Positions 1 through 6,626 of a stretch of DNA of 12,967 nucleotides are shown piece after piece. The position numbers and the translations under genes are program-made. This DNA is from Actinomycetes bacterium (lineage in GTDB: Bacteria; Actinomycetota; Acidimicrobiia; Acidimicrobiales; Palsa-688), in assembly GCA_021846485.1 (NCBI GenBank), contig JAJZWW010000050.1, positions 1 through 12,967 of the forward strand, given 5' to 3'. The notes beneath the pieces were generated by a model that worked only from the letters and a program-made list of their open reading frames with translations, did not search any database and was not told where the DNA came from. How positions within the stretch are numbered: position 1 is the stretch's first letter; the number at the start of each line of letters is the position of its first letter.

Positions 1-107
1 ACCACCACCCGGGCCCCCTCGGCGGCGAAGCGCCGGGCGGAGGCCGCGCCGATCCCGCTGGCACCTCCGGTGACCACCGCTACCTTGCCCTCCAACCGTC
101 CCGTCAT
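1..107 (-). CDS. Short-chain dehydrogenase/reductase (SDR), N-terminal part only, runs off the left edge
   Basis: Only the first 35 codons are visible. The ATG (105-107) overlaps the stop of the aldehyde dehydrogenase by 4 bp (ATGA). A good Shine-Dalgarno sequence, GGAGG (112-116), lies 4 nt upstream of the ATG. Residues 13-20 read TGGASGIG, the classical SDR dinucleotide-binding glycine motif, followed by an alpha-helix rich in Ala and Arg and the start of beta-strand 2. Catalytic Ser-Tyr-Lys residues would lie outside the window. Its position at the end of a ligase-ALDH-SDR string suggests that it oxidises the alcohol end of the glutamylated amine, or otherwise serves the same pathway; this is inferred from order, not from the protein. 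The family call is secure, the substrate unknown. Confidence 0.88.
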   Translation of the reverse strand, partial: MTGRLEGKVAVVTGGASGIGAASARRFAAEGARVV

Positions 108-1465
108 GGCGCCTCCGTCGAGATGAACACGTTCTTTGTCTCGGTGAACCCCTCCGGTGCGTCCGGGCCGAGCTCCCGCCCGAGCCCGGACTCCTTGAAC
201 CCGCCGAAGGGCGTCCAGTAGCGCACCGAGCTGTGCGAGTTGACCGACAGGTTTCCGGCCTCCACCGCCCGGCTGACCCGCAAGGCCCGCCCCAGGTTCT
301 CGGTCCAGATCGACCCGGACAGCCCGTAGCGGCTGTCGTTGGCGATGGCCACCGCCTCGGACTCGTCCTCGAAGGGGATCACCGCCAGGACCGGCCCGAA
401 GACCTCCTCGCGCGCCACTCGCTCACCGGGGGACACAGGAGCGAGCACCGTCGGAGGGAACCACCACCCGGGTCCCTCGGGCGCCCGACCCCGGAAGGCG
501 ACGCTGGTGACGCCCTCCAGGTACCCGGCGACCCGGGCCCGGTGCGCCTCGCTGATGAGCGGGCCCATCTGGGTCGGAGGATCGCGGGGGTCGCCCACGA
601 CCACCGCCTGCACCGCCGGCTCGAGCAGGCTCAGGAAACGGTCGAAGACGCTCCGCTGCACCAGCAGGCGCGAGCGGGCGCAGCAGTCCTGGCCGGCGTT
701 GTCGAAGACCGCCATCGGCGCGCCCGCCGCGGCCCGCTCCAGGTCGGCGTCGGCGAAGACGATGTTGGCACTCTTGCCGCCGAGCTCCAGGGTCACCCGC
801 TTGACCTGCTCGGCGCAGCCGGCCATCACCCGCTTGCCGACCGCCACCGACCCGGTGAAGCACACCTTGGCGACTCGCTCGTCGGTGACCAACCTCCACC
901 CGGCGACGGCTCCGGTGCCGGCGAGGACCTCGAGCACCCCTTCGGGGAGGCCGGCCTCGAGGGCCAGCTCGGCCAGGCGGAGGGTGGACAGCGGGGTGAG
1001 CTCGGCGGGCTTGAGCACCACGGTGTTGCCCGCGGCGAGGGCCGGCGCCATCCCCCAACCGGCGATCGGGAGGGGGAAGTTCCACGGGACGATCACCCCG
1101 ACGACCCCGAGAGGCTCGTGGAAGGTGACGTCGACCCCGCCGGGCACGGGGATCTGGCGACCGGAGAGGCGTTCGGGGGTCGCGGCGTAGTAATGGAGGA
1201 CGTCCCGGACGTTGCCGGCCTCCCAGCGGGCGTTGCCGACGGTGTGGCCGGCGTTGCGCACCTCGATCGCCGCCAGCTCCTCTACGTGGGAGTCGACGAC
1301 CTCGGCGAAGCGGCGCAGCAGCCGGGCCCGGTCGGCGGGGGCCACGGCCCGCCAGGCGGGCGAGGCGGCTGCCGCCCGGCCGACGGCGGCAGCCGCCTCC
1401 TCCTCGGTGGCGTCGGCGACGGTGCCGATGACCTCGGCGGTGGAGGGGTCGACGAGGGTCGTCAC
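104..1465 (-). CDS. NAD(P)-dependent aldehyde dehydrogenase (ALDH superfamily, AldC-like)
   Basis: A complete 453-residue ALDH that oxidises an aldehyde to the acid. Visible landmarks are PWNF with Asn129 (oxyanion hole), Lys152 in LKPAE (cofactor binding), FTGS at 203-206, general base Glu227 in ELGGK, catalytic Cys261 in the FDNAGQDC context (a second Cys follows at 262), Glu354 in EEVFGP, and PFGGFKESG at 419-427. Length is slightly below the usual 475-500 because the N-terminus is short. The GTG start overlaps the upstream ligase stop by 4 bp (GTGA, 1462-1465), so translation is probably coupled; no strong Shine-Dalgarno is seen. The C-terminal segment around SVNSHSS and TETKNVFI recalls, from memory, Mycobacterium tuberculosis AldC (Rv2858c), which sits beside GlnA4 and an SDR in the same order. 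I infer that its substrate is a gamma-glutamylated aminoaldehyde. The family is certain, the substrate is not. Confidence 0.93.
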   Translation of the reverse strand: MTTLVDPSTAEVIGTVADATEEEAAAAVGRAAAASPAWRAVAPADRARLLRRFAEVVDSHVEELAAIEVRNAGHTVGNARWEAGNVRDVLHYYAATPERLSGRQIPVPGGVDVTFHEPLGVVGVIVPWNFPLPIAGWGMAPALAAGNTVVLKPAELTPLSTLRLAELALEAGLPEGVLEVLAGTGAVAGWRLVTDERVAKVCFTGSVAVGKRVMAGCAEQVKRVTLELGGKSANIVFADADLERAAAGAPMAVFDNAGQDCCARSRLLVQRSVFDRFLSLLEPAVQAVVVGDPRDPPTQMGPLISEAHRARVAGYLEGVTSVAFRGRAPEGPGWWFPPTVLAPVSPGERVAREEVFGPVLAVIPFEDESEAVAIANDSRYGLSGSIWTENLGRALRVSRAVEAGNLSVNSHSSVRYWTPFGGFKESGLGRELGPDAPEGFTETKNVFISTEAP

Positions 1466-2829
1466 AGCCGTTCGAACCCCCGGTAGCGCTCCCAGTCGGT
1501 GACCGCCGCGTCGAAGGCCTGCTGCTCGACGCGGGCCATGTGGGTGTAGTGCTCGACTACCTCGTCGCCGAACGCGGACCGGGCGAGAGCGCTCGACTCG
1601 AAGCGATCGGCGGCCTCCCGGAGCGTGGTCGGCACCCGGGGGGAGCCGGCGCGGTAAGCGTTGCCCTCGGTGGGCGGCTCGAGGGCGAGCTCCCGCGCCA
1701 CCCCGTCGAGCCCGGCCGCGACGAGCGCGGCGATCGCCAGGTACGGGTTGACGTCCCCGCCCGGCACCCGGTGCTCGAAGCGCAGCGACCGGTCGCGGCC
1801 GACGACCCGTAGGGCGCAGGTGCGGTTGTCGTGACCCCAGGCGATCGACGTCGGGGCGAAGGACCCCTCGGCGAAGCGCTTGTAGGAATTGACGTTGGGG
1901 GCGAGCAGGAGCGTCAGGTCGGCCAGGCCGGCGAGCTGGCCGGCGAGGAACTGCTCGAAGGTGGGCGAGATCCCTTCCCGGGCGCCGGCGAAGACCGGAC
2001 GGTCCTCGGCGTCGCGAAGCGACAGGTGCACGTGGCAGGAGTTGCCCTCCCGCTCGTCGAACTTGGCCATGAACGTGAGCGCCACGCCCTCCTGGGCGGC
2101 GATCTCCTTGGCCCCGGTCTTGTAGACGCTGTGGTTGTCAGCCGTCGTGAGCGCATCGGCGTAGCGGAAGGCGATCTCGTGCTGGCCGAGGTTGCACTCC
2201 CCCTTCACCGACTCGACCACCATCCCCGCGCCGGTCATCTCGTTGCGGATGCGCCGCAGCAGGGGCTCGATGCGGCCGGTGCCGAGCACCGAGTAGTCGA
2301 CGTTGTAGCGGTTGGCGGGCGTCAGGTCCCGGTAGGCACGCTCCCAGGCGTCCTCGTAGGTGTGGTTGAAGACCATGAGCTCGAGCTCGGTGCCGACCAG
2401 GGCGCGCCACCCCCGGGCGCCGAGACGGTCGAGCTGGCGGCGCAGGATCTGCCGGGGCGAGGCGGCCACCGGGGTCCCGTCGTGCCACTCCAGGTCGGCG
2501 AGCACCAGCGCCGAGGCCGGCTGCCACGGGGTGGTGCGCAGCGTCACCGGGTCGGGGCGGAGCACGAAGTCGCCGTAGCCCCGCTCCCAGCTCGCCATCG
2601 CATAGCCCTCGACGGTGTGCATCTCGACGTCGACCGCCAGCAGGTAGTTGCACCCCTCGGTCCCGTTGGGCACGACCTCGTCGAGGAACCAGCCGGCGTG
2701 GCAGCGCTTGCCCTGCAGGCGTCCCTGCATGTCGGTGAAGGCCACGGTCACGGTGTCGATCTCACCCGAGCCGACCGCCGACCGCAGCCGTTCCCACGCC
2801 TCGTCGGGGCCTCCGAAACCTGCTGCCAA
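1462..2829 (-). CDS. Glutamine-synthetase-family gamma-glutamyl-amine ligase (GlnA4/PuuA type)
   Basis: A complete 455-residue protein of the GS superfamily: ATP-dependent ligation of an amine to the gamma-carboxyl of glutamate. Catalytic-domain motifs seen are GTELE (146-150), GECNLGQHEI (210-219), SCHVHLS (264-270), NSYKR (314-318), GHDNR (332-336) and RFEHR (350-354). The segment where true GS carries the ammonium-binding Asp50/Ser53 loop (FDGSS-like) reads GTEGCN here (56-61), which argues for a bulkier amine than ammonia. I see no adenylylation-type C-terminus. Start is TTG at 2829 with a G-rich ribosome site (GGTGG/GGGGG) just upstream. It heads the ligase-ALDH-SDR string and has its own promoter. 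Known relatives are GlnA4, reported as a gamma-glutamylethanolamide synthetase in Streptomyces, and PuuA for putrescine. The amine here is not decided by sequence. Confidence 0.9.
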   Translation of the reverse strand: MAAGFGGPDEAWERLRSAVGSGEIDTVTVAFTDMQGRLQGKRCHAGWFLDEVVPNGTEGCNYLLAVDVEMHTVEGYAMASWERGYGDFVLRPDPVTLRTTPWQPASALVLADLEWHDGTPVAASPRQILRRQLDRLGARGWRALVGTELELMVFNHTYEDAWERAYRDLTPANRYNVDYSVLGTGRIEPLLRRIRNEMTGAGMVVESVKGECNLGQHEIAFRYADALTTADNHSVYKTGAKEIAAQEGVALTFMAKFDEREGNSCHVHLSLRDAEDRPVFAGAREGISPTFEQFLAGQLAGLADLTLLLAPNVNSYKRFAEGSFAPTSIAWGHDNRTCALRVVGRDRSLRFEHRVPGGDVNPYLAIAALVAAGLDGVARELALEPPTEGNAYRAGSPRVPTTLREAADRFESSALARSAFGDEVVEHYTHMARVEQQAFDAAVTDWERYRGFERL

Positions 2830-2861
2830 CTCTCCCCCACCTTTCGCCCCCCCGGTCCTGG

Positions 2862-2889
2862 CCCTCCAGGCTCTTGTTCGCCTGGAGGG
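2862..2889 (-). repeat. Perfect 10-bp inverted repeat (hairpin) in the ligase leader
   Basis: Arms CCCTCCAGGC (2862-2871) and GCCTGGAGGG (2880-2889) are exact complements around an 8-nt loop. It lies between the predicted transcription start (about 2930) and the TTG start at 2829, so it would form in the 5' leader. There is no T-run after it on either strand, so it is not a classical terminator. Attenuation, leader stability or a protein site are all possible. Confidence 0.6.
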
Positions 2890-2921
2890 TCCTTCTTCAA
2901 CGGAGGATTGGATCGGAAACA

Positions 2922-2936
2922 GACCTTTAGGTGGTC
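2922..2936. promoter_or_regulatory. Operator-like inverted repeat over the ligase transcription start
   Basis: Outer arms GACC and GGTC (2922-2925, 2933-2936) enclose a second, offset palindrome ACCT-TT-AGGT (2923-2932). It sits directly downstream of the -10 element, where a repressor would block initiation. GntR-family operators are often short palindromes of this kind, and a GntR gene ends just upstream. Binding by that regulator is inference. Confidence 0.4.
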
Positions 2937-2965
2937 ATCCTGGCGCCGGCGGGCCCGGCTGTCAA
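2937..2965 (-). promoter_or_regulatory. Housekeeping-type promoter of the ligase-ALDH-SDR operon
   Basis: On the minus strand a perfect -35 TTGACA (2965 to 2960) is followed after exactly 17 bp by CAGGAT (2942 to 2937), a common actinobacterial -10 variant. The predicted start is near 2930, leaving a leader of about 100 nt before the TTG start. The -35 box overlaps the regulator's TGA stop (2962-2964), so the operon promoter is embedded at the 3' end of that gene. Confidence 0.65.
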
Positions 2966-3714
2966 GGACCTTCCGGAACGGTGTCGGGGAGGAAGCCGCG
3001 CAGCAGCGCTGCGGTGCCCTCCAGGTGGGCGGCCATGGCAGAGCGCGCCCGACCCGGGTCGCCGGCCACGATGGCGGCCACCACCGCAGCATGCTGGTGG
3101 TCGGCGTGGGTGAGGTTGGCGGGCAGGATGGGGATGGCGTCGAGCAGGTCGTTGACCCGGCTGCGGACATCGGCGACCGCGGCCAGGAGCGACGGGCTGC
3201 CCGCGGCCTCGGCGATCGCCAGGTGCAGGCGGGAGTCGGCCTGGCGGTACGCGCCCGCCTCGGCGGCGGCGCACTCGCCGAGGAGGTCGGTCAGGCGCTC
3301 CCGGGCGGGTGGCGCCAGGCGGGCGGCAGCTGCCAGCTCGGCCGCCCCCGGCTCAAGCACCGCCCGCAGCACGAGGGTGTCGCGCAGGGGGGGGAGGGGC
3401 TGGGCCTCGGCGGCCCCGACGGACCCGGCGGGCCGGGCACCCTCGGGCTGGCGGGCGACGAAGGTGCCCCCGTGGCGGCCCGGGCGGGAGGTCACCCAGC
3501 CCGCCTGCTGCAGGGCGCGGATCGCTTCGCGCAGGGTCTCCCGGCTCACCTTGAGCCGGGAGGCGAGCTCCCGCTCCGGCGGCAGGCGCTGCCCCTCGGA
3601 GACCACCCCGAGGGTGATCGCCTGCAGCAGCCGCTCGACGGTCTCCTCGAAGGCGTTGCCCCTCCGCACCGGCCGGAACACCGCCTCCGCACCGATCATC
3701 GCCGCGGCGTCCAT
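2962..3714 (-). CDS. GntR-family transcriptional regulator, FadR/FCD subfamily
   Basis: A complete 250-residue regulator. The N-terminal winged helix-turn-helix spans about residues 17-88, with the GntR signature LPPERELASRL (44-54) and the recognition segment VSRETLREAIRAL (56-68), then the wing GRHGGTFV. The C-terminal FCD ligand domain (about 110-235) keeps the putative metal ligands Asp160, His164, His208 and His230, so it probably senses a small carboxylate or amine metabolite bound near a metal. Start is ATG at 3714; a second in-frame ATG at codon 6 is possible, as neither has a strong ribosome site. A TACGGT hexamer (3723-3728) ends 8 nt before the ATG and could be a leaderless -10. 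It lies between an SDR and the ligase operon on the same strand, so it likely controls one or both. The ligand is unknown. Confidence 0.92.
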   Translation of the reverse strand: MDAAAMIGAEAVFRPVRRGNAFEETVERLLQAITLGVVSEGQRLPPERELASRLKVSRETLREAIRALQQAGWVTSRPGRHGGTFVARQPEGARPAGSVGAAEAQPLPPLRDTLVLRAVLEPGAAELAAAARLAPPARERLTDLLGECAAAEAGAYRQADSRLHLAIAEAAGSPSLLAAVADVRSRVNDLLDAIPILPANLTHADHQHAAVVAAIVAGDPGRARSAMAAHLEGTAALLRGFLPDTVPEGP

Positions 3715-3729
3715 CGCCGGCCACCGTAG

Positions 3730-3762
3730 GCCCCGCCGGCCGTCCGGGCGGGCCGGCGGGGC
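3730..3762 (-). terminator. 12-bp GC-rich hairpin between the SDR and the regulator
   Basis: Arms 3730-3741 (GCCCCGCCGGCC) and 3751-3762 are perfect complements with a 9-nt loop. It lies 63 nt after the upstream SDR stop and 15 nt before the regulator start on the minus strand. No T-tract follows, so termination would be of the U-less type sometimes proposed in actinobacteria; it may instead be a structured leader. Confidence 0.35.
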
Positions 3763-3825
3763 ACCCTGCCCCCACCAGCGTCGGGACCCCGGCCGGGCCG
3801 CCCTGCCGTGCCCGCCCCAGACGCC

Positions 3826-4611
3826 TCAGCTGGCCGTCCACCCGCCGTCCGCGGCGATCACCGCCCCGGTCAGCTGGGAGGCGTCGGGACCGAGGAGGAA
3901 GGTGATCACTCCGGCCACGTCCTCCGGGCGGCCGGGAGCAGCGAGCAGCGGCCGGTGGGCGGTGCGCACCGACTCCTGCTGGGCGCGGGGAGCGGGGCTA
4001 CGGCGCGAGGCTCGCAGCATCGGCGTGTCGGTCGGTCCCGGACAGACGCAGTTGACGAGGATCCCCTCCCCCGCGTGGTCCACGGCCATCGCCCGGGTGA
4101 GGCCGATCACGCCCGCCTTGGCAGCCGCGTACGCCGGGCTCCCCGCCCCTCCGACGAGCCCGTACTGGGAGCTCACGTTGACTATCCGGCCCCCACCGAC
4201 CCGCAGGTGGGGGACAGCCGCCCGGCTGACGACGAAGACGCCGCGCAGGTCGACCGCGAGGACCCGGTCCCATTGCTCCATGCTGGTCTCCACTACGTCG
4301 CCGGTGTAGCCCCCGATGCCCGCAGCGTTGACCACCGCGTCGAGGCGGCCGAAGGTCCCGACGAGCTCCGCGACGGCGGAGCGCACCTCGGACGGCGCGG
4401 TCACGTCGGCCGGGACGGCCCGCACCGGGCCGGGGCCCCCACCGACCAGGTCGAGGGCCGAGTCGAGGGCCGCGACGTCGCGATCGAGAAGGCCCACCGC
4501 GAACCCCTCCGAGCTGCACCGCCGCGCCGTCGCCCTCCCGATGCCCGAAGCGGCACCGGTGACCGCCACGACCCGCCGCCCTCCCGGCGGGCAGATCCCC
4601 GAGCCCTCCAC
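3826..4611 (-). CDS. Short-chain dehydrogenase/reductase (classical SDR), complete
   Basis: A 261-residue NAD(P)-dependent oxidoreductase with the complete classical SDR core: TGAASGIG (18-25), Asp43 at the end of beta-strand 2 (favours NAD over NADP), NAAG (95-98), catalytic Ser147/Ser148 region VSS, Tyr161 and Lys165 in YAAAK, and PGPTDTP (191-197). The beta-4 helix position usually occupied by catalytic Asn reads Asp121 (VDLRGVF), a frequent variant. The GTG start at 4611 has an AAGGGAGG ribosome site 8 nt upstream; an ATG 5 nt further upstream is out of frame. It is first in the minus-strand series leading to the regulator and ligase operon, with an operator-like palindrome 101 bp before its start. 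It may act on the same amine-derived alcohol as the partial SDR at the left edge, but this is only context. Confidence 0.92.
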   Translation of the reverse strand: MEGSGICPPGGRRVVAVTGAASGIGRATARRCSSEGFAVGLLDRDVAALDSALDLVGGGPGPVRAVPADVTAPSEVRSAVAELVGTFGRLDAVVNAAGIGGYTGDVVETSMEQWDRVLAVDLRGVFVVSRAAVPHLRVGGGRIVNVSSQYGLVGGAGSPAYAAAKAGVIGLTRAMAVDHAGEGILVNCVCPGPTDTPMLRASRRSPAPRAQQESVRTAHRPLLAAPGRPEDVAGVITFLLGPDASQLTGAVIAADGGWTAS

Positions 4612-4688
4612 GGCATCGACCTCCCTTGCCGGGCACGCGGCGGCCGGCGCGCCTCCTGGTAGTACAGTGCCGCTCAGTCCTCGCCGCC

Positions 4689-4718
4689 TTGTGCCTCACC
4701 TGGCCTCCGCCGTATAGT
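4689..4718 (+). promoter_or_regulatory. Candidate promoter of the solute-binding-protein gene
   Basis: TTGTGC (4689-4694) and TATAGT (4713-4718) are spaced 18 bp apart. The -35 is only a partial consensus match; the -10 is strong for this GC-rich background. The predicted start near 4725 leaves a leader of about 90 nt, which contains a 6-bp hairpin, ACCCGG/CCGGGT (4740-4745 and 4752-4757). Confidence 0.4.
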
Positions 4719-4722
4719 ATAC
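4712..4722. promoter_or_regulatory. 11-bp palindrome GTATA-G-TATAC in the divergent promoter region
   Basis: A perfect palindrome in the only A/T-rich patch of the 205-bp gap between the divergent SDR and solute-binding-protein genes. It overlaps the plus-strand -10 and a minus-strand extended -10. GTATAC-centred palindromes resemble known GntR/FCD operators. The FCD regulator encoded at 2962-3714 is the nearest candidate to bind it. Confidence 0.5.
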
Positions 4723-4724
4723 CA
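4716..4724 (-). promoter_or_regulatory. Extended -10 element facing the SDR gene
   Basis: The minus strand reads TGGTATACT, an extended -10 (TG-N-TATACT). No convincing -35 is seen 16-18 bp upstream, as expected of extended -10 promoters. Transcription would start near 4709, about 98 nt before the GTG of the SDR gene. Confidence 0.4.
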
Positions 4725-4816
4725 ATGGGTAGCCCAGTGACCCGGGGGGAACCGGGTGATGCGCCGAGTGGTGCCACCGGGACGAGGCAACGCACAGTTG
4801 CGAGAAAGAGGTACTG

Positions 4817-6529
4817 ATGGCCCCCGACCACCGACGGCTCGACGCGCTGCGACGCGATCGCGGCCCCATCCCCGAGCACGTGATCGACGAGTACGTCGCC
4901 GGGCGCCTGTCACGACGGGACTTCCTGCGTCGCGGGGCGATGGTCGGCCTGTCGCTGCCGGCGCTCGGGGGCATCCTCGCCGCCTGCGGATCGTCGAGCC
5001 CGACCTCTTCTTCGTCGGGCCCGTCACCGAGCAGCTCGTCGGGCACGACCGCCGGCAAGGCGGGAGCAACCATCACCGCCGGGTTCCTCGCGCCGTCGTC
5101 GTCGCCCAACCCGATCACGGTCAACGACACCGGCGGCATCGAGCTGCTCAACCAGGTCGGCCAGATGCTCGTCTTCTACGACAACCACAGCATCCCCAAG
5201 CCATGGCTGGCGACGAGCTGGTCCCCCAACGCCGACGCGACGGTGTGGACCTTCAAGATCCGCCAGGGGGTCCGCTTCAGCGACGGTACCCCCATGACCG
5301 TCGACGACGTCGTCTACAGCTTCAAGACCCAGTCGGACCCCAAGAGCTCGGGCAACGCCCTGTCGGTCTTCGGGGGGGTCCTCGACCCTTCCGGGGTGGT
5401 GAAGGTCGACGCCCAGACCGTCGCCTTCCATCTGCAGGCTCCCTACGGAGCGTTCCCCTACGCCGCCTCGTCGGCCAACTACAACGTGATCATCGTCCCC
5501 AACGGCACCGACTACGCCAAGTGGATCGACACTTTCATCGGCACCGGTCCGTTCATGAAGACCTCGTTCAACGAGACCGTCGGGGCGACCTTCGTCCGCA
5601 ATCCCCACTACTGGGGCACCCCGGCGTCACCCTCCGAGCTCAAGGTCGTGTTCTTCCCCAACGAGGGCCCGATGACCGCCGCCTTGCAGTCCGGGTCGAT
5701 CGACTGCATGGACCAGTTCACGGTGACGGTGAGCCCCCAGCTGCTCCACGGCTCCTACAACGTGACCAACATCAAGTCGAGCGCGCATCGCGAGCTGTCC
5801 ATGCGCAACGACATCTCCCCGTTCACCAGCAACTACGCCCGCCAGGCGGTGGCGCTCACCCTGGACCGGCCCGGGATCGTGGCCGCCCTGTTCAAGGGCT
5901 ACGCCGCGCTCGGCAACGACAACCCGTTCGCGCCGGTGTTCCCCCAGACCGACACCTCCGTGCCCCAGCGCCACCAGGACCTCGCCCTGGCCAGGAAGCT
6001 GCTGGCCAGGGCCGGCGTGCCGCGTGGCTTCTCGGCCAGCCTGGTCACCGAGCAGCTCCAGGAGGTTCCCGAGCTCGCCCAGATCGTGAAGGCCTCCGCG
6101 GCGAAGATCGGCGTGGACATCAAGCTCACCGTCGAGTCGCAGACCCAGTACTACGGTCAGGCGGTGTTCGGGAAGTCCCCGTGGCTCGACGCCGAGATGA
6201 GCCTGGTCGACTACGGCGCGCGCCCGGTGCCCGACTTGTACCTGGAGGCGCCGCTGCAGACGATCAACGCCAAGACCGGATCGGGGTCGTGGAACGCGGC
6301 CCACTTCAACAACCCCGGCTACGACAAGCTCTCCAAGGAGTACATCGCCGCATCCGACCTCTCGACCCAGCGCAAGCTGGCCGGCCAGATCCAGCGGCTG
6401 CTGCTCGACGAGACGCCGATCATCTACGCCTACTTCTACAACTACCTTTCCGCCAGCCAGAAGAACATCCACGGGACCTACCCGCAGGCTGGCGGTCAGT
6501 TCTTCCTGGAGAAGACGACCAAGTCCTGA
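4817..6529 (+). CDS. Tat-exported lipoprotein, ABC-type solute-binding protein (SBP_bac_5, peptide/nickel type)
   Basis: A complete 570-residue extracytoplasmic binding protein. The N-terminus has a 31-residue polar region, the twin-arginine motif SRRDFL (32-37), a hydrophobic stretch, and the lipobox ILAAC with Cys57 as the lipidated residue. A Ser/Gly/Pro-rich tether (about 58-80) precedes the fold. Family 5 features include the LATSW to FSDGTPMTVDDVVYSF region (131-169) and FVRNPHYWG. Start is ATG 4817 with AAAGAGG 5 nt upstream. Such proteins normally deliver peptides, nickel or other solutes to a two-permease, two-ATPase ABC importer. None of those genes is in the window, so it is an orphan here. 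Position opposite the amine-ligase block suggests uptake of the amine or a peptide-like precursor, but that is inference. Its stop lies 9 bp from a truncated SDR relic. Confidence 0.93.
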   Translation: MAPDHRRLDALRRDRGPIPEHVIDEYVAGRLSRRDFLRRGAMVGLSLPALGGILAACGSSSPTSSSSGPSPSSSSGTTAGKAGATITAGFLAPSSSPNPITVNDTGGIELLNQVGQMLVFYDNHSIPKPWLATSWSPNADATVWTFKIRQGVRFSDGTPMTVDDVVYSFKTQSDPKSSGNALSVFGGVLDPSGVVKVDAQTVAFHLQAPYGAFPYAASSANYNVIIVPNGTDYAKWIDTFIGTGPFMKTSFNETVGATFVRNPHYWGTPASPSELKVVFFPNEGPMTAALQSGSIDCMDQFTVTVSPQLLHGSYNVTNIKSSAHRELSMRNDISPFTSNYARQAVALTLDRPGIVAALFKGYAALGNDNPFAPVFPQTDTSVPQRHQDLALARKLLARAGVPRGFSASLVTEQLQEVPELAQIVKASAAKIGVDIKLTVESQTQYYGQAVFGKSPWLDAEMSLVDYGARPVPDLYLEAPLQTINAKTGSGSWNAAHFNNPGYDKLSKEYIAASDLSTQRKLAGQIQRLLLDETPIIYAYFYNYLSASQKNIHGTYPQAGGQFFLEKTTKS

Positions 6530-6538
6530 TCGAGGACC

Positions 6539-6626
6539 TCGTCCGGCCACCACCACGTTGGCTCCCTCGCCGACCAGAGCCCGGGCTGCAGCCCGGCCGA
6601 AGACCGCGGCTCCCACCGGTCACTAT
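6539..6626 (-). pseudogene. Relic of an SDR gene (frameshifted N-terminal fragment)
   Basis: Read on the minus strand, 6626 to 6600 encodes IVTGGSRGL. After one extra base (6599) the next frame, 6598 to 6539, encodes GRAAARALVGEGANVVVAGR. Joined, this is a canonical SDR N-terminus (TGGSRGLG, helix, strand 2). No start codon context, catalytic Tyr-Lys or remaining fold follows: the similarity stops at about 6539, 9 bp from the solute-binding-protein stop. It directly follows the Gfo/Idh gene, so an SDR was probably once the last gene of that operon. Confidence 0.65.

Noticed and set aside
1831..3729. 632-codon open frame on the plus strand
   Set aside because: It runs antisense across the ligase, its promoter and the regulator, which both show full family motifs. 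Its translation is low-complexity Gly/Arg/Pro/Leu with no recognisable domain; a typical high-GC shadow.
1..4611. Assignment of the left block to the E. coli Puu putrescine pathway
   Set aside because: The ligase and ALDH would fit PuuA and PuuC, but no PuuB oxidase, PuuD hydrolase or PuuP permease is seen, and SDR genes are present instead. The PuuE-like protein at 7747-8703 is the allantoinase fold, not the GABA aminotransferase of the same name.
6581..6596. 16-bp perfect palindrome CCGGGCTGCAGCCCGG between convergent genes, as a bidirectional terminator
   Set aside because: It falls inside the SDR relic, where it encodes the Arg-Ala-Ala-Ala-Arg helix, and no T-tract follows on either strand; symmetry is best explained by the old coding sequence.
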